Assembly (NCBI RefSeq): GCF_039534975.1
Contig: NZ_BAAAWH010000001.1
Coordinates: 2,480,001 to 2,544,000 of the forward strand
Direction: 5' to 3'
Source of the DNA: Microbacterium terregens
Lineage (GTDB): Bacteria > Actinomycetota > Actinomycetes > Actinomycetales > Microbacteriaceae
DNA: 64,000 nucleotides
Part shown: one piece after another, positions 36,281-45,472 of the stretch
How positions within the stretch are numbered: the stretch's first letter is position 1
Layout: every line of letters begins with the position of its first letter
Program-made: the position numbers and the translations under genes
Notes under the pieces: generated by a model
Seen by the model: the letters and a program-made list of their open reading frames with translations, nothing else
Databases searched by the model: none
What the model was told of the DNA's origin: nothing

Positions 36281-37242
36281 GCACCCCCGCCGCGGTCACC
36301 ATCATCGTGCCCGGCTACGACATCGCCCGGTACGCGTCCGAGGCTCTCGCGTCGCTGCGCGCGCAGCGCATGACCGACTGGACGGCGATCCTCATCGACG
36401 ACGCGTCGACGGATGCCACGGCGGATGTGTTCGCCGAGGCCGCCGCCGCCGATCCGCGGTTTCGGCTCGTGCGGCACGAGCACCAGGCGGGACTCGGCGC
36501 GGCCCGCAATACCGGTCTCGATCTGGTTGAGACGCCCTTCCTCGGTTTCCTCGATGCCGATGACGTGTTCACGCCGCATGCGCTGGAGCGACTGGTGGGC
36601 GTGCTCGATCAGAGCGGCAGCGACTTCGCTCTCGGCGCCTACGCGCGGCTGCGGCCGGACGCCGCCGGCGGCTACGTGATCAGCGACGTGCAGTCGTGGG
36701 TGCGCGCCTCCAGCGCGCCCGAACGGCGCGGCACGACGATCGACGAGCACCCCGAGGCGTCCGGCAACATCGTGGCGTGGTCCAAGGTGAGCCGCACGGA
36801 CTTCTGGCGACGCACCGGTCTGCGATTTCCCGAAGGACGCCTGTACGAGGATCAGATCGTGGCGCAGCAGATGTACGCGGCGGCACGTCGGTTCGACACG
36901 GTGCCCGACGTTGTGGCGCACTGGCGCGTCCGGGCGGACGGATCCTCGATCACCCAGCGCGAGGCGCACCTGGACGTGCTGCTGGACTGCCTCGAAGCGA
37001 TGGAGACGGGACTGCGCGTCCTGGAATCGTCGGGGCATCCGCTGGCCGCGCAGGCGCGGGTCGGACAGCTCCTGCGCATGGACGTCCCCCGCCTCGCGCA
37101 GATCGCACGCACCCATCCGGATGCCGCGTACCGCCGCGCGCTCGGAGCCTTCACCCGCGAGGTGTGGGCGCGCGCCGGCAGCGCACGCACGGCCCTGGAC
37201 GCGGCATCCGCCACCGTCGTCGACGCCGCGAGACTCTGGTAG
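36277..37242 (+). CDS. Family 2 glycosyltransferase
   Basis: A 321-residue GT-A fold enzyme. TIIVPGYDIARYASEALASL opens the nucleotide-sugar domain, IDDASTDATADVF carries the uracil/ribose-binding aspartates, and FLGFLDADDVF contains the metal-binding DxD-type motif. RLYEDQIVAQQMYA resembles the ED catalytic-base region. It has no membrane helices, so it is a cytosolic enzyme for a surface glycan or glycolipid; donor and acceptor are unknown. Its GTG overlaps the nadS stop, but a TACAAT box 7 nt upstream may give it independent expression. Confidence 0.9.
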   Translation: MSTPAAVTIIVPGYDIARYASEALASLRAQRMTDWTAILIDDASTDATADVFAEAAAADPRFRLVRHEHQAGLGAARNTGLDLVETPFLGFLDADDVFTPHALERLVGVLDQSGSDFALGAYARLRPDAAGGYVISDVQSWVRASSAPERRGTTIDEHPEASGNIVAWSKVSRTDFWRRTGLRFPEGRLYEDQIVAQQMYAAARRFDTVPDVVAHWRVRADGSSITQREAHLDVLLDCLEAMETGLRVLESSGHPLAAQARVGQLLRMDVPRLAQIARTHPDAAYRRALGAFTREVWARAGSARTALDAASATVVDAARLW

Positions 37243-37251
37243 TCCGGCAGG

Positions 37252-39321
37252 CTAGTGGTCGCTGAGACGGGGCCACGCCTCGTCGTCGGCCAGGTCGTCC
37301 GCGAGGACCGGCAGCGGTCCGGTCAGCGACAGCGAGCCGGCGAGCAGGACCAGCGGATCGTCCGCAGCGACCGGCGTGGGCTCGCCCGGCGCGCGGTCGG
37401 CACGCCGGATCGGCAGGGAGCCGAGCGGCTCGGTCGCTTCGACCTCGAGGATGCGCGACGCTGCGAGCTGCTGGGCCGCCAGCTCTGCGTACAGCCCGCC
37501 TTCGGCGATCAGCGCCGAGTGCGTGCCCGACTCGACGATGCGACCGGCGTCGACGACGTGGATCACGTCGGCGCCGATCACGGTCGAGAGGCGGTGCGCG
37601 ATCGACAGCGTGGTCCTGCCCCGGGCGGCGGCGTCCAGGGCTTCCTGCACGACGCGCTCCGAGACCGTATCCAGCGCCGACGTCGCCTCATCGAGCAGAA
37701 GCACGGGCGGGTCCTTCAGCAGGACGCGCGCGATTGCGATGCGCTGCTTCTCTCCCCCGGACAGCCGATAGCCGCGCTCCCCCACGATCGTGTCGTAGCC
37801 CTCGTCGAACCCGGAGATGATGTGGTGGATGTTCGCGGCGCGGCACGCCTCCTCCAGTTCCGCCTGGGTCGCCTCCGGCTTCGCGTAGAGGAGGTTCTCG
37901 CGGATCGTGGCGTGGAAGAGGTAGGTCTCCTGCGAGACGATGCCGACGTGGTCGATGATCGACTCCTGCGTCAGCCTGCGGACGTCCTCTCCCGCGAAGA
38001 GCACCTCGCCGCCGGACGCCTCGTACATGCGCGGCGTCAGGTAGAGGACGGTCGTCTTTCCCGCTCCCGAAGGGCCGACAAACGCCACGTGCTGCCCGGG
38101 CTCGGCGGTGAACGATACGCCGCGGAGGGTGGGCGAGGCGTCCATGCCGGCATCCGGGTAGCGGAAGATGACGTTCCGGAACTCGATGCGGCCGATCGGG
38201 CCCGGCGCCGCCGAGACCGGTATCGCGTCCGGCGCGTCGCTGATCGCCGGAACGAGGTCGAGGTACTCGAAGATGCGGGCGAACAGGGCGCCGGAGGTCT
38301 GCACGTCCAGCGCCACGCGCATCAAGCCCATCAGCGGCATGAGCAGCCGAGCCTGCACCGTGGTGAACGCGACGACCGTGCCGGCGGTGATCGCGTCGGT
38401 TCCGCCGGTGATGAGATAGCCCGAGACGAGGTAGATCACCGCGGGGACGCTGGCCATGAGCACCTGCACGACCGCGAAGAATCCTTGGCCGCTCATCGCG
38501 CGGCGCACCTGCAGGCGCACCTGGTTGACGTTCTCGGCGCCGTAGCGGGCGGACTCCGTCCGTTGCCGGTTGAAGGACTTCGACAGCAGGATGCCCGAGA
38601 CGCTCAGCGTCTCCTGGGTGATGGAGGTCAGCTCCGACAGGGACTCCTGCGTCTCGCCCGCGATGCGCGCGCGCACCTGCCCGACGCGCCGCTGGACGAC
38701 CACCAGGATCGGCATCATCACGACAGCGATGATCGTCAGCCGCCAGTCGATGATGATCATGGCCACCAGCGACGCGATCACCGTGACGACATTGCCGAGG
38801 ATGCTGGTCACCGTGTTGGTGAGCACACCCGAGACGCCGCCGACGTCGTTCTGCAGCCGGGATTGGATGACTCCGGTCTTGGTGCGGGTGAAAAAGCCCA
38901 GCTCCATCGCCTGGAGGTGCTCGAAGAGCTTCACGCGCAGGTCCCCGGTGACGCGGTTGCCGACCGTCGAGGTGAACCACGTCTGCAGCACGCCGAGTCC
39001 GGAGGAGAGCACGAACAGCCCGACCATGATCAGCACCAGCCGCAGCAGCAGCGCCAGGTCCGGCCCGCTGCCGTCGACAGGGAAGAGCGCGTCATCGAAG
39101 ATCCGCTGCACGATCAAGGCGGGCACCACGGCGATCGCGGCACCCGCGATCACGAGGATTCCGGTCAGCGCGATCCGCATCCGATACGGACGGAACAGGC
39201 CGATGACGCGGCGTCCCAGGTGCGGGATGCGCGGGGCGTCGGCGTTGAGCTTCTTCTGCGCCTCGATGTCGACCGGGCGGAATCGTGCCGCCGGTCCGCC
39301 GCCTCGCCCGCCCATGCTCAC
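37252..39321 (-). CDS. ABC exporter half-transporter (MsbA/multidrug type)
   Basis: A 689-residue protein with six transmembrane helices (about 38-330) fused to an ATPase domain with Walker A GPSGAGKTT (about 415), Q-loop VSQETYLF, signature LSGGEKQRIAIAR and Walker B VLLLDEATSALD, plus the H-loop in SIAHRLS. It should work as a homodimer exporting lipid or drug substrates. A roughly 55-residue C-terminal tail is low complexity. GTG at 39321 is chosen because a TAGGCT box ends 7 nt before it; an ATG two codons in is the alternative. It converges on the glycosyltransferase with a 9-bp gap. Confidence 0.92.
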   Translation of the reverse strand: MSMGGRGGGPAARFRPVDIEAQKKLNADAPRIPHLGRRVIGLFRPYRMRIALTGILVIAGAAIAVVPALIVQRIFDDALFPVDGSGPDLALLLRLVLIMVGLFVLSSGLGVLQTWFTSTVGNRVTGDLRVKLFEHLQAMELGFFTRTKTGVIQSRLQNDVGGVSGVLTNTVTSILGNVVTVIASLVAMIIIDWRLTIIAVVMMPILVVVQRRVGQVRARIAGETQESLSELTSITQETLSVSGILLSKSFNRQRTESARYGAENVNQVRLQVRRAMSGQGFFAVVQVLMASVPAVIYLVSGYLITGGTDAITAGTVVAFTTVQARLLMPLMGLMRVALDVQTSGALFARIFEYLDLVPAISDAPDAIPVSAAPGPIGRIEFRNVIFRYPDAGMDASPTLRGVSFTAEPGQHVAFVGPSGAGKTTVLYLTPRMYEASGGEVLFAGEDVRRLTQESIIDHVGIVSQETYLFHATIRENLLYAKPEATQAELEEACRAANIHHIISGFDEGYDTIVGERGYRLSGGEKQRIAIARVLLKDPPVLLLDEATSALDTVSERVVQEALDAAARGRTTLSIAHRLSTVIGADVIHVVDAGRIVESGTHSALIAEGGLYAELAAQQLAASRILEVEATEPLGSLPIRRADRAPGEPTPVAADDPLVLLAGSLSLTGPLPVLADDLADDEAWPRLSDH

Positions 39322-39364
39322 GCCTGCAAGCCTACGCACGGGTGCACGGGCGAGGGCGGGATGT

Positions 39365-40006
39365 TCACCCGAGCCCGGTCACGAGGTTGATCACCGTGGC
39401 GAGGATGACCGCTCCGAACAGGTAGGCGAGCAGGGTCTGGCCGATGACGATGCGGCGCATCTCGCTCGTGCTCAGATTCGTATCGGCGATCTGGTACGTC
39501 ATGCCCAGCCCGACGGCGACATAGATGAAGTCGGTGTACATCGGATCCTCGGCCTGGTTGAAGCTGATCCCGCCGACCGGCTCGCGGTAGTACACGTTCG
39601 CGAGCCGCAGCATGTAGTCCACCTGGATCAGGGCCCACGACGACGCGACGCTGAGGACGCTGATACCGGCCAGGAGGAACGACTCGAACTGCGACGTGTT
39701 CCGAGTCTCCAGGAGCACGACGGCGACCGCCCCCAGGCTCGCAACGCTGCCGAGTACCGCGATCGCCCTCGCGAGAGGGCGACCGGGATCCTCCGTGGTC
39801 GCATGTCGGCGCGTCTGGACGGCATCCATCGGCCAGACCGTCAGCAGCAGCCAGGCGACCCCGACGACGCACAGGGCGGCCCAGCCCGCCAGCAGGCCTG
39901 CCGCGATGCCCAGAAAGGGTGTCGTGATCGCCCCGACCGCCACTCCCACCACGGCCCCGACGAGCAGTCGCGCGTACAGGGTCACTCGGCTGAGACGGCG
40001 TGGCAT
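39365..40006 (-). CDS. DUF1345 family membrane protein
   Basis: A 213-residue protein with about five hydrophobic helices. The C-terminal region PMYTDFIYVAVGLGMTYQIADTNLSTSEMRR is the DUF1345 hallmark. No biochemical function is established. It is divergent from the MFS efflux gene across about 130 bp and lies upstream of, and co-directional with, the ABC exporter. Confidence 0.85.
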   Translation of the reverse strand: MPRRLSRVTLYARLLVGAVVGVAVGAITTPFLGIAAGLLAGWAALCVVGVAWLLLTVWPMDAVQTRRHATTEDPGRPLARAIAVLGSVASLGAVAVVLLETRNTSQFESFLLAGISVLSVASSWALIQVDYMLRLANVYYREPVGGISFNQAEDPMYTDFIYVAVGLGMTYQIADTNLSTSEMRRIVIGQTLLAYLFGAVILATVINLVTGLG

Positions 40007-40135
40007 AACCGCATGTTTTCACGCCGCGCGGGAATGCGGCGCCCGACGGGCCAGTTAGGTTGAGAGTTCGCCCTGTTTCGTGTGACCCGCCGATGGATGG
40101 CTGTCCTGCACGTCCGTCCTCGAGGAGACCTCCCC

Positions 40136-41656
40136 ATGGCCGCCACCGATATCTCTGCACGCACCGAGGGCGTCCGCGTACCGCCGACCGGCGGGGTTCT
40201 CAGCCGCGCGGACAGCCGGATCATCTGGCTCCTGCTCGGGGCCGCCTTCGTCGCGATCCTCAACGAGATGACGATGGGGGTGGCGATTCCCCACCTCATC
40301 AGCGACCTCGGGATCACCGCCGTCGCTGCGCAGTGGCTGACCACAGCGTTCATGCTGACGATGGCCATCGTCATCCCGATCTCGGGATTCCTGCTGCAGC
40401 GATTCACCACGCGCGCCGTCTTCATCACCGCGATGAGCCTGTTCTCCCTCGGCACGCTGGTCGCGTTCGTGTCTCCGGGATTCCCCCTGCTCCTGGTGGG
40501 GCGGGTGGTTCAGGCATCGGGTACGGCGATCATGATGCCGCTCCTGATGACGACCCTGATGACTCTGGTCCCCGCGCACTCGCGCGGGCGGATGATGGGT
40601 CGCGTCAGCGTGGTCATGTCGCTCGCCCCCGCCATCGGTCCGACCCTGTCGGGCCTGCTTCTGGATACCGTCGGCTGGCGATGGATCTTCGGCATCGTGC
40701 TGCCCATCGCACTGGTCGCCCTCGGCGTCGGAGCGCTCTGGATCCACAACCTGGGTGAGCCGACGCGTGTCGCGATCGACGTGCCGTCGATCATCCTGTC
40801 GGCCCTCGGGTTCGGCGGCCTCGTCTTCGGTCTCAGCCAGATCGGCGGGCCGGCCGCGAGCGCAGGCGGTGCTGCCGCCGCCGCTGCGGCCGACGCCCTC
40901 TCGACCACGACGCTGATCGCATCGTTCAGCATCGGGGCCGTCGCACTCGGGCTGTTCGTCTGGCGTCAGCTGCTGCTGCAGCGCACCGATCGCGCCCTGC
41001 TCGATCTGCGTGTCTTCCGGTCGCTGAACTTCTCGTTGTCGATCGTGCAGATGGCGCTGCTCTCGCTCGCCTTCTTCGGAACGCTGACCGTCGTGCCGCT
41101 CTACCTGCAGACGGTCCTCAAGGTCACCGCCCTGGACACCGGTCTGATCGTGCTGCCCGGTGCGCTCGCGATGGGGCTTGCCGCTCCGCTGATCGGCCGG
41201 ATCTACGACCGGTTGGGCACCCGGGTTCTGCTGGTCCCCGGCTCACTCCTGTCCGTCGTCATGCTCTGGACCTTCACGACGTTCAACGAATTCACCCCGG
41301 TGTGGATGATCGCGCTCGGCCACACGGCACTGTCCACCGGGCTCGCGCTGTCGTTGACGCCTCTGTTCACGGCGTCTCTGGCCTCGCTGCAGCCGCGCTT
41401 CTACTCGTACGGCTCCGCCGTGCTGAGCACGGTCCAGCAGGTCGGGGGCGCCGCGGGCATCGCGCTGATGATCACGATCATGTCGGGCGTGAGCGCGTCG
41501 TCGATCGCCGCGGGCGCGTCTGAAGCCGCCGCGGGCGCGGCAGGGGCGCAGGCAGCGTTCACGATCGCGGCGCTCGCCTCGCTGCCGCTCATCGTGGGAG
41601 CCTTCCTGATCCGCAAGCCCGTCGACGCGCCGTCCGCTCCCCTCGGCATCCACTGA
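40136..41656 (+). CDS. MFS multidrug efflux transporter, DHA2 (14-TM) type
   Basis: A 506-residue polytopic protein with about 14 helices. LISDLGITAVAAQWLTTAFMLTMAIVIPISGFL and the motif-C-like segment GRVSVVMSLAPAIGPTLSGLLLDTVGWRWIF are diagnostic of the EmrB/QacA DHA2 family of proton-coupled drug exporters. Substrates are unknown. The ATG is 8 nt from a GAGGAG ribosome-binding site; an earlier ATG 54 bases upstream lacks one. No adjacent TetR or MarR regulator is present. Confidence 0.92.
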   Translation: MAATDISARTEGVRVPPTGGVLSRADSRIIWLLLGAAFVAILNEMTMGVAIPHLISDLGITAVAAQWLTTAFMLTMAIVIPISGFLLQRFTTRAVFITAMSLFSLGTLVAFVSPGFPLLLVGRVVQASGTAIMMPLLMTTLMTLVPAHSRGRMMGRVSVVMSLAPAIGPTLSGLLLDTVGWRWIFGIVLPIALVALGVGALWIHNLGEPTRVAIDVPSIILSALGFGGLVFGLSQIGGPAASAGGAAAAAAADALSTTTLIASFSIGAVALGLFVWRQLLLQRTDRALLDLRVFRSLNFSLSIVQMALLSLAFFGTLTVVPLYLQTVLKVTALDTGLIVLPGALAMGLAAPLIGRIYDRLGTRVLLVPGSLLSVVMLWTFTTFNEFTPVWMIALGHTALSTGLALSLTPLFTASLASLQPRFYSYGSAVLSTVQQVGGAAGIALMITIMSGVSASSIAAGASEAAAGAAGAQAAFTIAALASLPLIVGAFLIRKPVDAPSAPLGIH

Positions 41657-41772
41657 CCGCTCCGACGTCGCGGGCCGGATCGGCGGATTCACTCTCGTCT
41701 GAGCGCCGCCCGCATGCCATGCTGAGCGTTGCCCCGGCTTGGCCGGCAGGCACGTGAGGAGGAACCCCGGCT

Positions 41773-42351
41773 GTGATCGTTCACCCGCCCGCCGTCGCCG
41801 GCGCCGTCGGCCCTGTTGCCGAGATGTACGAAGCAGACCTGCGAGAGGATGGCTTCGTTTCGAGCGTGACGCAGGCGATGGCCATCAATCCCGACGCCCA
41901 CTCCGCGTTCGAGTCGCTGATCAACGCGATCGTGCCCTCGATCGGAGTGCGCACGTACGAGTTGGCGACCCTCGCCGCGGCGCGGGGAATTCCGTCGCCG
42001 CATTGCCTGCTCGCGCACGGCCGCAAGGCGCTTCGCGCGGAGGCGCTGGAAGAGGATCAGCTCGAACGGGTCGCGATCGATTTCGAATCGGCCGGCCTGG
42101 ACGAGGCGGACGTCGCGGTCATGCGCTTCGCCGCGAAGATCTCGACCGATGTGGCGTCGATGACGGATGCCGATTCGCAGGTCCTTCGCGACCACGGGTT
42201 CACCGACCGTCAGATCGTCGACATCGCACTGGCCGCGGCCGCGCGCAACTACCTCAGCCGCGCGCTGCGCGCCCTGGCGGTGCCGGTGCAGGACGTGCCC
42301 GGCCTGAGTCCTCGGCTGGCGACCGCGCTCCTGTCCCCGGTGCCCAGCTGA
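41773..42351 (+). CDS. Carboxymuconolactone decarboxylase/AhpD-like, peroxidase-related protein
   Basis: A 192-residue helical protein of the AhpD-like superfamily. The core motif reads ELATLAAARGIPSPHCLLAHGRKALR: it keeps the second Cys and the CxxxH spacing, but the first Cys of the AhpD CxxC pair is absent, as in the peroxidase-related subgroup. A single-Cys peroxidase or redox role is plausible but unproven. Strong GAGGAGG upstream of the GTG start. It ends 21 bp from a convergent membrane protein gene. Confidence 0.8.
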   Translation: MIVHPPAVAGAVGPVAEMYEADLREDGFVSSVTQAMAINPDAHSAFESLINAIVPSIGVRTYELATLAAARGIPSPHCLLAHGRKALRAEALEEDQLERVAIDFESAGLDEADVAVMRFAAKISTDVASMTDADSQVLRDHGFTDRQIVDIALAAAARNYLSRALRALAVPVQDVPGLSPRLATALLSPVPS

Positions 42352-42372
42352 GCGCTGCGGCCCCGGCGACGA

Positions 42373-42885
42373 TCAGTGGTGGATGAACGCCTTCAGCACC
42401 ACGATCACGAGCCCGAATGCGGCGGTGGTGAGCGCGCTCGCCAGCCGCAGCCAGAAGTGGCGCGTCCACTTCCGGACCGCAAGCCAACCCAACAGCCCGA
42501 GTGCGACCGTATCCACGATCAGAGCGGTCCAGACCGCCACGTCATCGTCGACGACCCGGGTGACCCCGAGCAGGAGCACGGCGATCGGCGCAAGCGAGAT
42601 CACCAGCATCCCCAGAGAATGGCGGGCGGCAGCAGCCAGGCTCTGCCGCAGGCCGGCCTTCCCCTCGGTCACGGCGAGCCGCGCGAGCGTACCGGCGTAG
42701 ACGTGCGCGGCGAAGAAGACCAGCACCGTCACGACGACAGTTACCAGCGCACTCAACGATGTGCCCGTCAGGTTGTAGCTGACGACGATCATGCCGGACA
42801 CGAGGATGAGCCCGTAGACGGCCTCTTCCGACATGAGGATGCGGGAGACACGCGGGCTCGTGCCCAGTAGCTCTTCGTCGCTCAT
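42373..42885 (-). CDS. Hypothetical four-helix membrane protein
   Basis: A 170-residue protein with four hydrophobic helices (about 22-40, 45-64, 90-108, 118-136) and a fifth weak one at the C-terminus (VIVVLKAFIHH). An acidic N-terminus precedes EEAVYGLILVSGMIVVSY. I do not recognise the family with confidence; some VIT/DUF-type actinobacterial membrane proteins look similar. ATG has a GGGGAGG ribosome-binding site. Confidence 0.7.
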   Translation of the reverse strand: MSDEELLGTSPRVSRILMSEEAVYGLILVSGMIVVSYNLTGTSLSALVTVVVTVLVFFAAHVYAGTLARLAVTEGKAGLRQSLAAAARHSLGMLVISLAPIAVLLLGVTRVVDDDVAVWTALIVDTVALGLLGWLAVRKWTRHFWLRLASALTTAAFGLVIVVLKAFIHH

Positions 42886-42969
42886 CCCCGCCTCCCCTTA
42901 CAGAGTGTCAGACGGGGATGCTGTCCTGCGGGCGGGGTTTCGTCGGCGCGCGGTGTCGCGGGGTGCGCG

Positions 42970-43095
42970 TCAGTTGGCCGTACCGCAGGCCGAGCCGCCG
43001 CAGCAGGAGCCGCCGGCTTCGGCCACCGTAAGGAGGTTCTTGTCCTCGGCGATGGGCTCGAGGGTGACGGCGGCGGGCTGCTGCGAAGTGGTCAT
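42970..43095 (-). CDS. 41-residue Cys/Gly-rich microprotein
   Basis: A tiny reading frame with a polar N-terminal region and the C-terminal motif GGSCCGGSACGTAN, giving three cysteines in eight residues. Metal- or cluster-binding, or thiol chemistry, is suggested by the motif but unproven. It lies 37 bp downstream of the Nei-like glycosylase gene on the same strand, so the two may share a transcript. Coding potential is supported by high-GC codon wobble and by a compact motif ending at the stop codon. Confidence 0.65.
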   Translation of the reverse strand: MTTSQQPAAVTLEPIAEDKNLLTVAEAGGSCCGGSACGTAN

Positions 43096-43132
43096 GGCCT
43101 CATCGTAGTCGGGCCGCTGCCCGGCCGGCGCA

Positions 43133-43981
43133 TCACGACAGCGCGACTCCGCCGGTCTGGCACGTCGGGCAGTACTGCGCCGCGGCCCCCGAGAACGTGA
43201 GCTCGCGGATCTGATCTCCGCAGACCGGGCAGATCGCACCGGTCCTGCGGTGGACCTGCAGGGCCGCATGCTTGGCGGCGCGGAGCTCCGAGGGTGCGAT
43301 CCCGCGCCGCGCTTCGGTCGCGTTCGCGAGGATCTGATGGGTCTGCTCGGCCAGACGTGCGACCTCGGCGGTGCTCAGGCCGGCCGCGTGGGTCAGCGGC
43401 GAGATCTTCGCGGCGTGCAGGATCTCGTCCGAATACGCATTGCCGATGCCCGCGAACGCCGTCTGGTCCTGGAGCAGCGCTTTGATCTGCTTCTTCCGTC
43501 CGGCCAGCACGCTCGCGAACCGCACCTCGTCGAAGTCGCCGGAAAGCGGGTCGAGGCCGAGCTTCGCCACGGCCGGCACATCGGTGACCAGCGGGACGAT
43601 GTGCACCGTCAGCGCTTTCCACTGCCCGGCGTCGGTCAGATCGAAGCCGGATCCGTCCTCGAGCCGAAAACGAGCCATCAGCGTCGCATCCCCCGCGCGC
43701 TTGAGGCCCTCTGGCGCCAGGTCGTGCCACAGGACCCAGCCGTCGTGGCCGAAGTGCACGATCACGTGCAGCATGCCTCCAACCTCGTCGGCGGTCGCGA
43801 TATCGATCATCTTGCCGAGCCGGGTCACATCGGTGATGCGACGGCCGGCCAGATCGGCGGGCGCGGGATGCTGCGTCTTCAGCGCCTTGGGCAGGAGCAC
43901 GTCGGCGGTCCGGATCACGCGTCCGTTCGTATGTGCGCGCAGGAACGACGTCAGCTCCTGGACCTCGGGTGACTCCGGCAT
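43133..43981 (-). CDS. Fpg/Nei family DNA glycosylase (actinobacterial Nei-like)
   Basis: A 282-residue bifunctional glycosylase/AP-lyase-type protein. After Met removal, the N-terminus PESPEV supplies the catalytic Pro and Glu; LGKMIDI carries the beta-loop lysine, and a helix-two-turn-helix includes AFAGIGNAYSDEIL. The C-terminal zinc finger is CPVC...CPTC. The zinc-finger Arg of classical Fpg/Nei (GRGTHFC-like) is replaced in SGAAAQYC, as in mycobacterial Nei-type proteins. It probably excises oxidised bases, with an altered preference. ATG chosen to expose the catalytic N-terminus. Confidence 0.9.
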   Translation of the reverse strand: MPESPEVQELTSFLRAHTNGRVIRTADVLLPKALKTQHPAPADLAGRRITDVTRLGKMIDIATADEVGGMLHVIVHFGHDGWVLWHDLAPEGLKRAGDATLMARFRLEDGSGFDLTDAGQWKALTVHIVPLVTDVPAVAKLGLDPLSGDFDEVRFASVLAGRKKQIKALLQDQTAFAGIGNAYSDEILHAAKISPLTHAAGLSTAEVARLAEQTHQILANATEARRGIAPSELRAAKHAALQVHRRTGAICPVCGDQIRELTFSGAAAQYCPTCQTGGVALS

Positions 43982-44116
43982 GGGCCCATGATTCCACGGG
44001 ACCCGACCTGCGCTCGATCCGCACCTGACCGGTCGGCTGTGCGTGCGGAGGTTAGGCCTGCGCGCTTCGCAAGACAACCCCTTGGCTCCATGACGGCCAC
44101 CGACCACCATGGAAGG

Positions 44117-44452
44117 ATGCTGCGTCTGCACTACACGGGAGACTCGGTGCTGGTCGCCGACCAAGTAGGCGACGCACTCGTCGAGTACGCCCGTGCGCTG
44201 GCCGACGCGAAGACCGCCGACGTGGTGGTCGTTCCGGTCGTCGTCGCCGACGGTCGCGTGGAAAAGGCCGAGTTCCTGCTCGGTCCGGCCAGCCAGCTCT
44301 ATCTCACCCCGGCGCAAGACGTCCGCGATGTGGACGCCGATGGCGAGGTCGTCGCGGACCTGAAACGACGCACGCGCAATCTGCAGACTTCCGTGACGTT
44401 CTCGCCGGAGGCGCCCCCCACGCAGATCCCGTTCGATCACGACGCGTCGTAG
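44117..44452 (+). CDS. Hypothetical small protein
   Basis: A 111-residue acidic protein without membrane helices or recognisable motif. Alternating hydrophobic strands (ADVVVVPVVVADGRV, AEFLLGPASQLYL) suggest a small alpha/beta fold. An earlier ATG at 44090 would add nine residues; neither start has an ideal ribosome-binding site. It converges on the HtrA-like gene, 12 bp away. I do not recognise the family. Confidence 0.6.
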   Translation: MLRLHYTGDSVLVADQVGDALVEYARALADAKTADVVVVPVVVADGRVEKAEFLLGPASQLYLTPAQDVRDVDADGEVVADLKRRTRNLQTSVTFSPEAPPTQIPFDHDAS

Positions 44453-44464
44453 CCGGACGGCCGC

Positions 44465-45388
44465 TCAGGAGACGCGGAGTTCCTCGGGCTCGACGACGAT
44501 GTCCACGAGAGCGCCGTTGCGCCATACGGTCATCTCGATGCGACGACCGATCGCGTGCTCGACCATGAGGCGCTGGATGCCGGTGGCGCTGGTCACCGGT
44601 GTGCCGTCGACGGAGATCACGATGTCGCCGGGCCGGGCACCGGCCGTGGCCGCTGGACTGTTGGCGACCACGGAGGCGACCTGCATTCCGGTGCGGGAAC
44701 CGATCCTCGCCGCGAGCTCGGGTGTCAGATTGATCTCCGCGCCCGCCACGCCGAGCCACGCCCGCCGGACCCTGCCGCGGGCGATGAGCGCGTCGATGAT
44801 CTCGCGCGTGGTGGCGTTGATCGGAACGGCCAGTCCCAGCCCGATCCCGGCGACTGCCGTGCTGACGCCCACCATGCGTCCGGCGCTGTCGGCGAGAACA
44901 CCGCCGCTGTTGCCGGGATTGAGCGAGGCGTCGGTCTGAATCACCTCGTCGACCACCCGCCCCGCGCGCGTCGGCAGGGAGCGCCCGAGCGCCGACACGA
45001 TGCCCGCCGTGACGCTGCCCGCCAGCCCCAGCGGGTTGCCGAGCGCGACCACGAGCTGTCCGACACGGAGCGTGGAGGCATCGCCCCATGGCACCGGGGG
45101 CGGGACCTCGCCGTCCGCGCGGAGCACGGCGAGGTCGGACAGCGGGTCGCTGCCCACGACGCGCGCGGGGAGCACCGACCCGTCCGAGAAGGCCACCTCC
45201 GCGCGGTCGGCGCCGGCGACGACGTGCGCGCTGGTCAGCAGGTGCGAGTCCGTGGAGATCACCGAGGCGCTCCCGGCACCCTCGCCGCGGGCCGTGCGGA
45301 CGGAGACAGCGGCGACGGAGGGCAGGAGGGTCTCTGCGATCCGCACCACCGCGGAGGAGTACGCGTCAAGGGCGTCGTCCTGGTCCAT
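44465..45388 (-). CDS. HtrA-like serine protease with PDZ domain, no visible membrane anchor
   Basis: A 307-residue S1C protease. Triad residues are His in TSAHVVAG (about 63), Asp in DPLSDLAVL (about 93) and Ser in NPGNSGGVL (about 167); one PDZ domain (about 205-300) includes GARPGDIVISVDGTPV. Unlike most actinobacterial HtrA proteins it has neither signal peptide nor transmembrane helix at the chosen ATG, so a cytosolic location is suggested. A longer upstream in-phase frame shows no hydrophobic segment either. Role in protein quality control is inferred from the family. Confidence 0.88.
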   Translation of the reverse strand: MDQDDALDAYSSAVVRIAETLLPSVAAVSVRTARGEGAGSASVISTDSHLLTSAHVVAGADRAEVAFSDGSVLPARVVGSDPLSDLAVLRADGEVPPPVPWGDASTLRVGQLVVALGNPLGLAGSVTAGIVSALGRSLPTRAGRVVDEVIQTDASLNPGNSGGVLADSAGRMVGVSTAVAGIGLGLAVPINATTREIIDALIARGRVRRAWLGVAGAEINLTPELAARIGSRTGMQVASVVANSPAATAGARPGDIVISVDGTPVTSATGIQRLMVEHAIGRRIEMTVWRNGALVDIVVEPEELRVS

Positions 45389-45472
45389 GCGACCATTCCA
45401 GCACCGCGCGGACGCCGCATGGCCGCGTTCGCGCAGAGCGCACGGTGACAGCATCCGACGCCCCGCCGCGGG

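Noticed and set aside
37255..39390. Open frame of about 710 codons opposite the ABC exporter
   Set aside because: It is antisense to a gene with complete ABC motifs, and its composition (Arg, Asp, His, Gln) is typical of a complementary-strand artefact.
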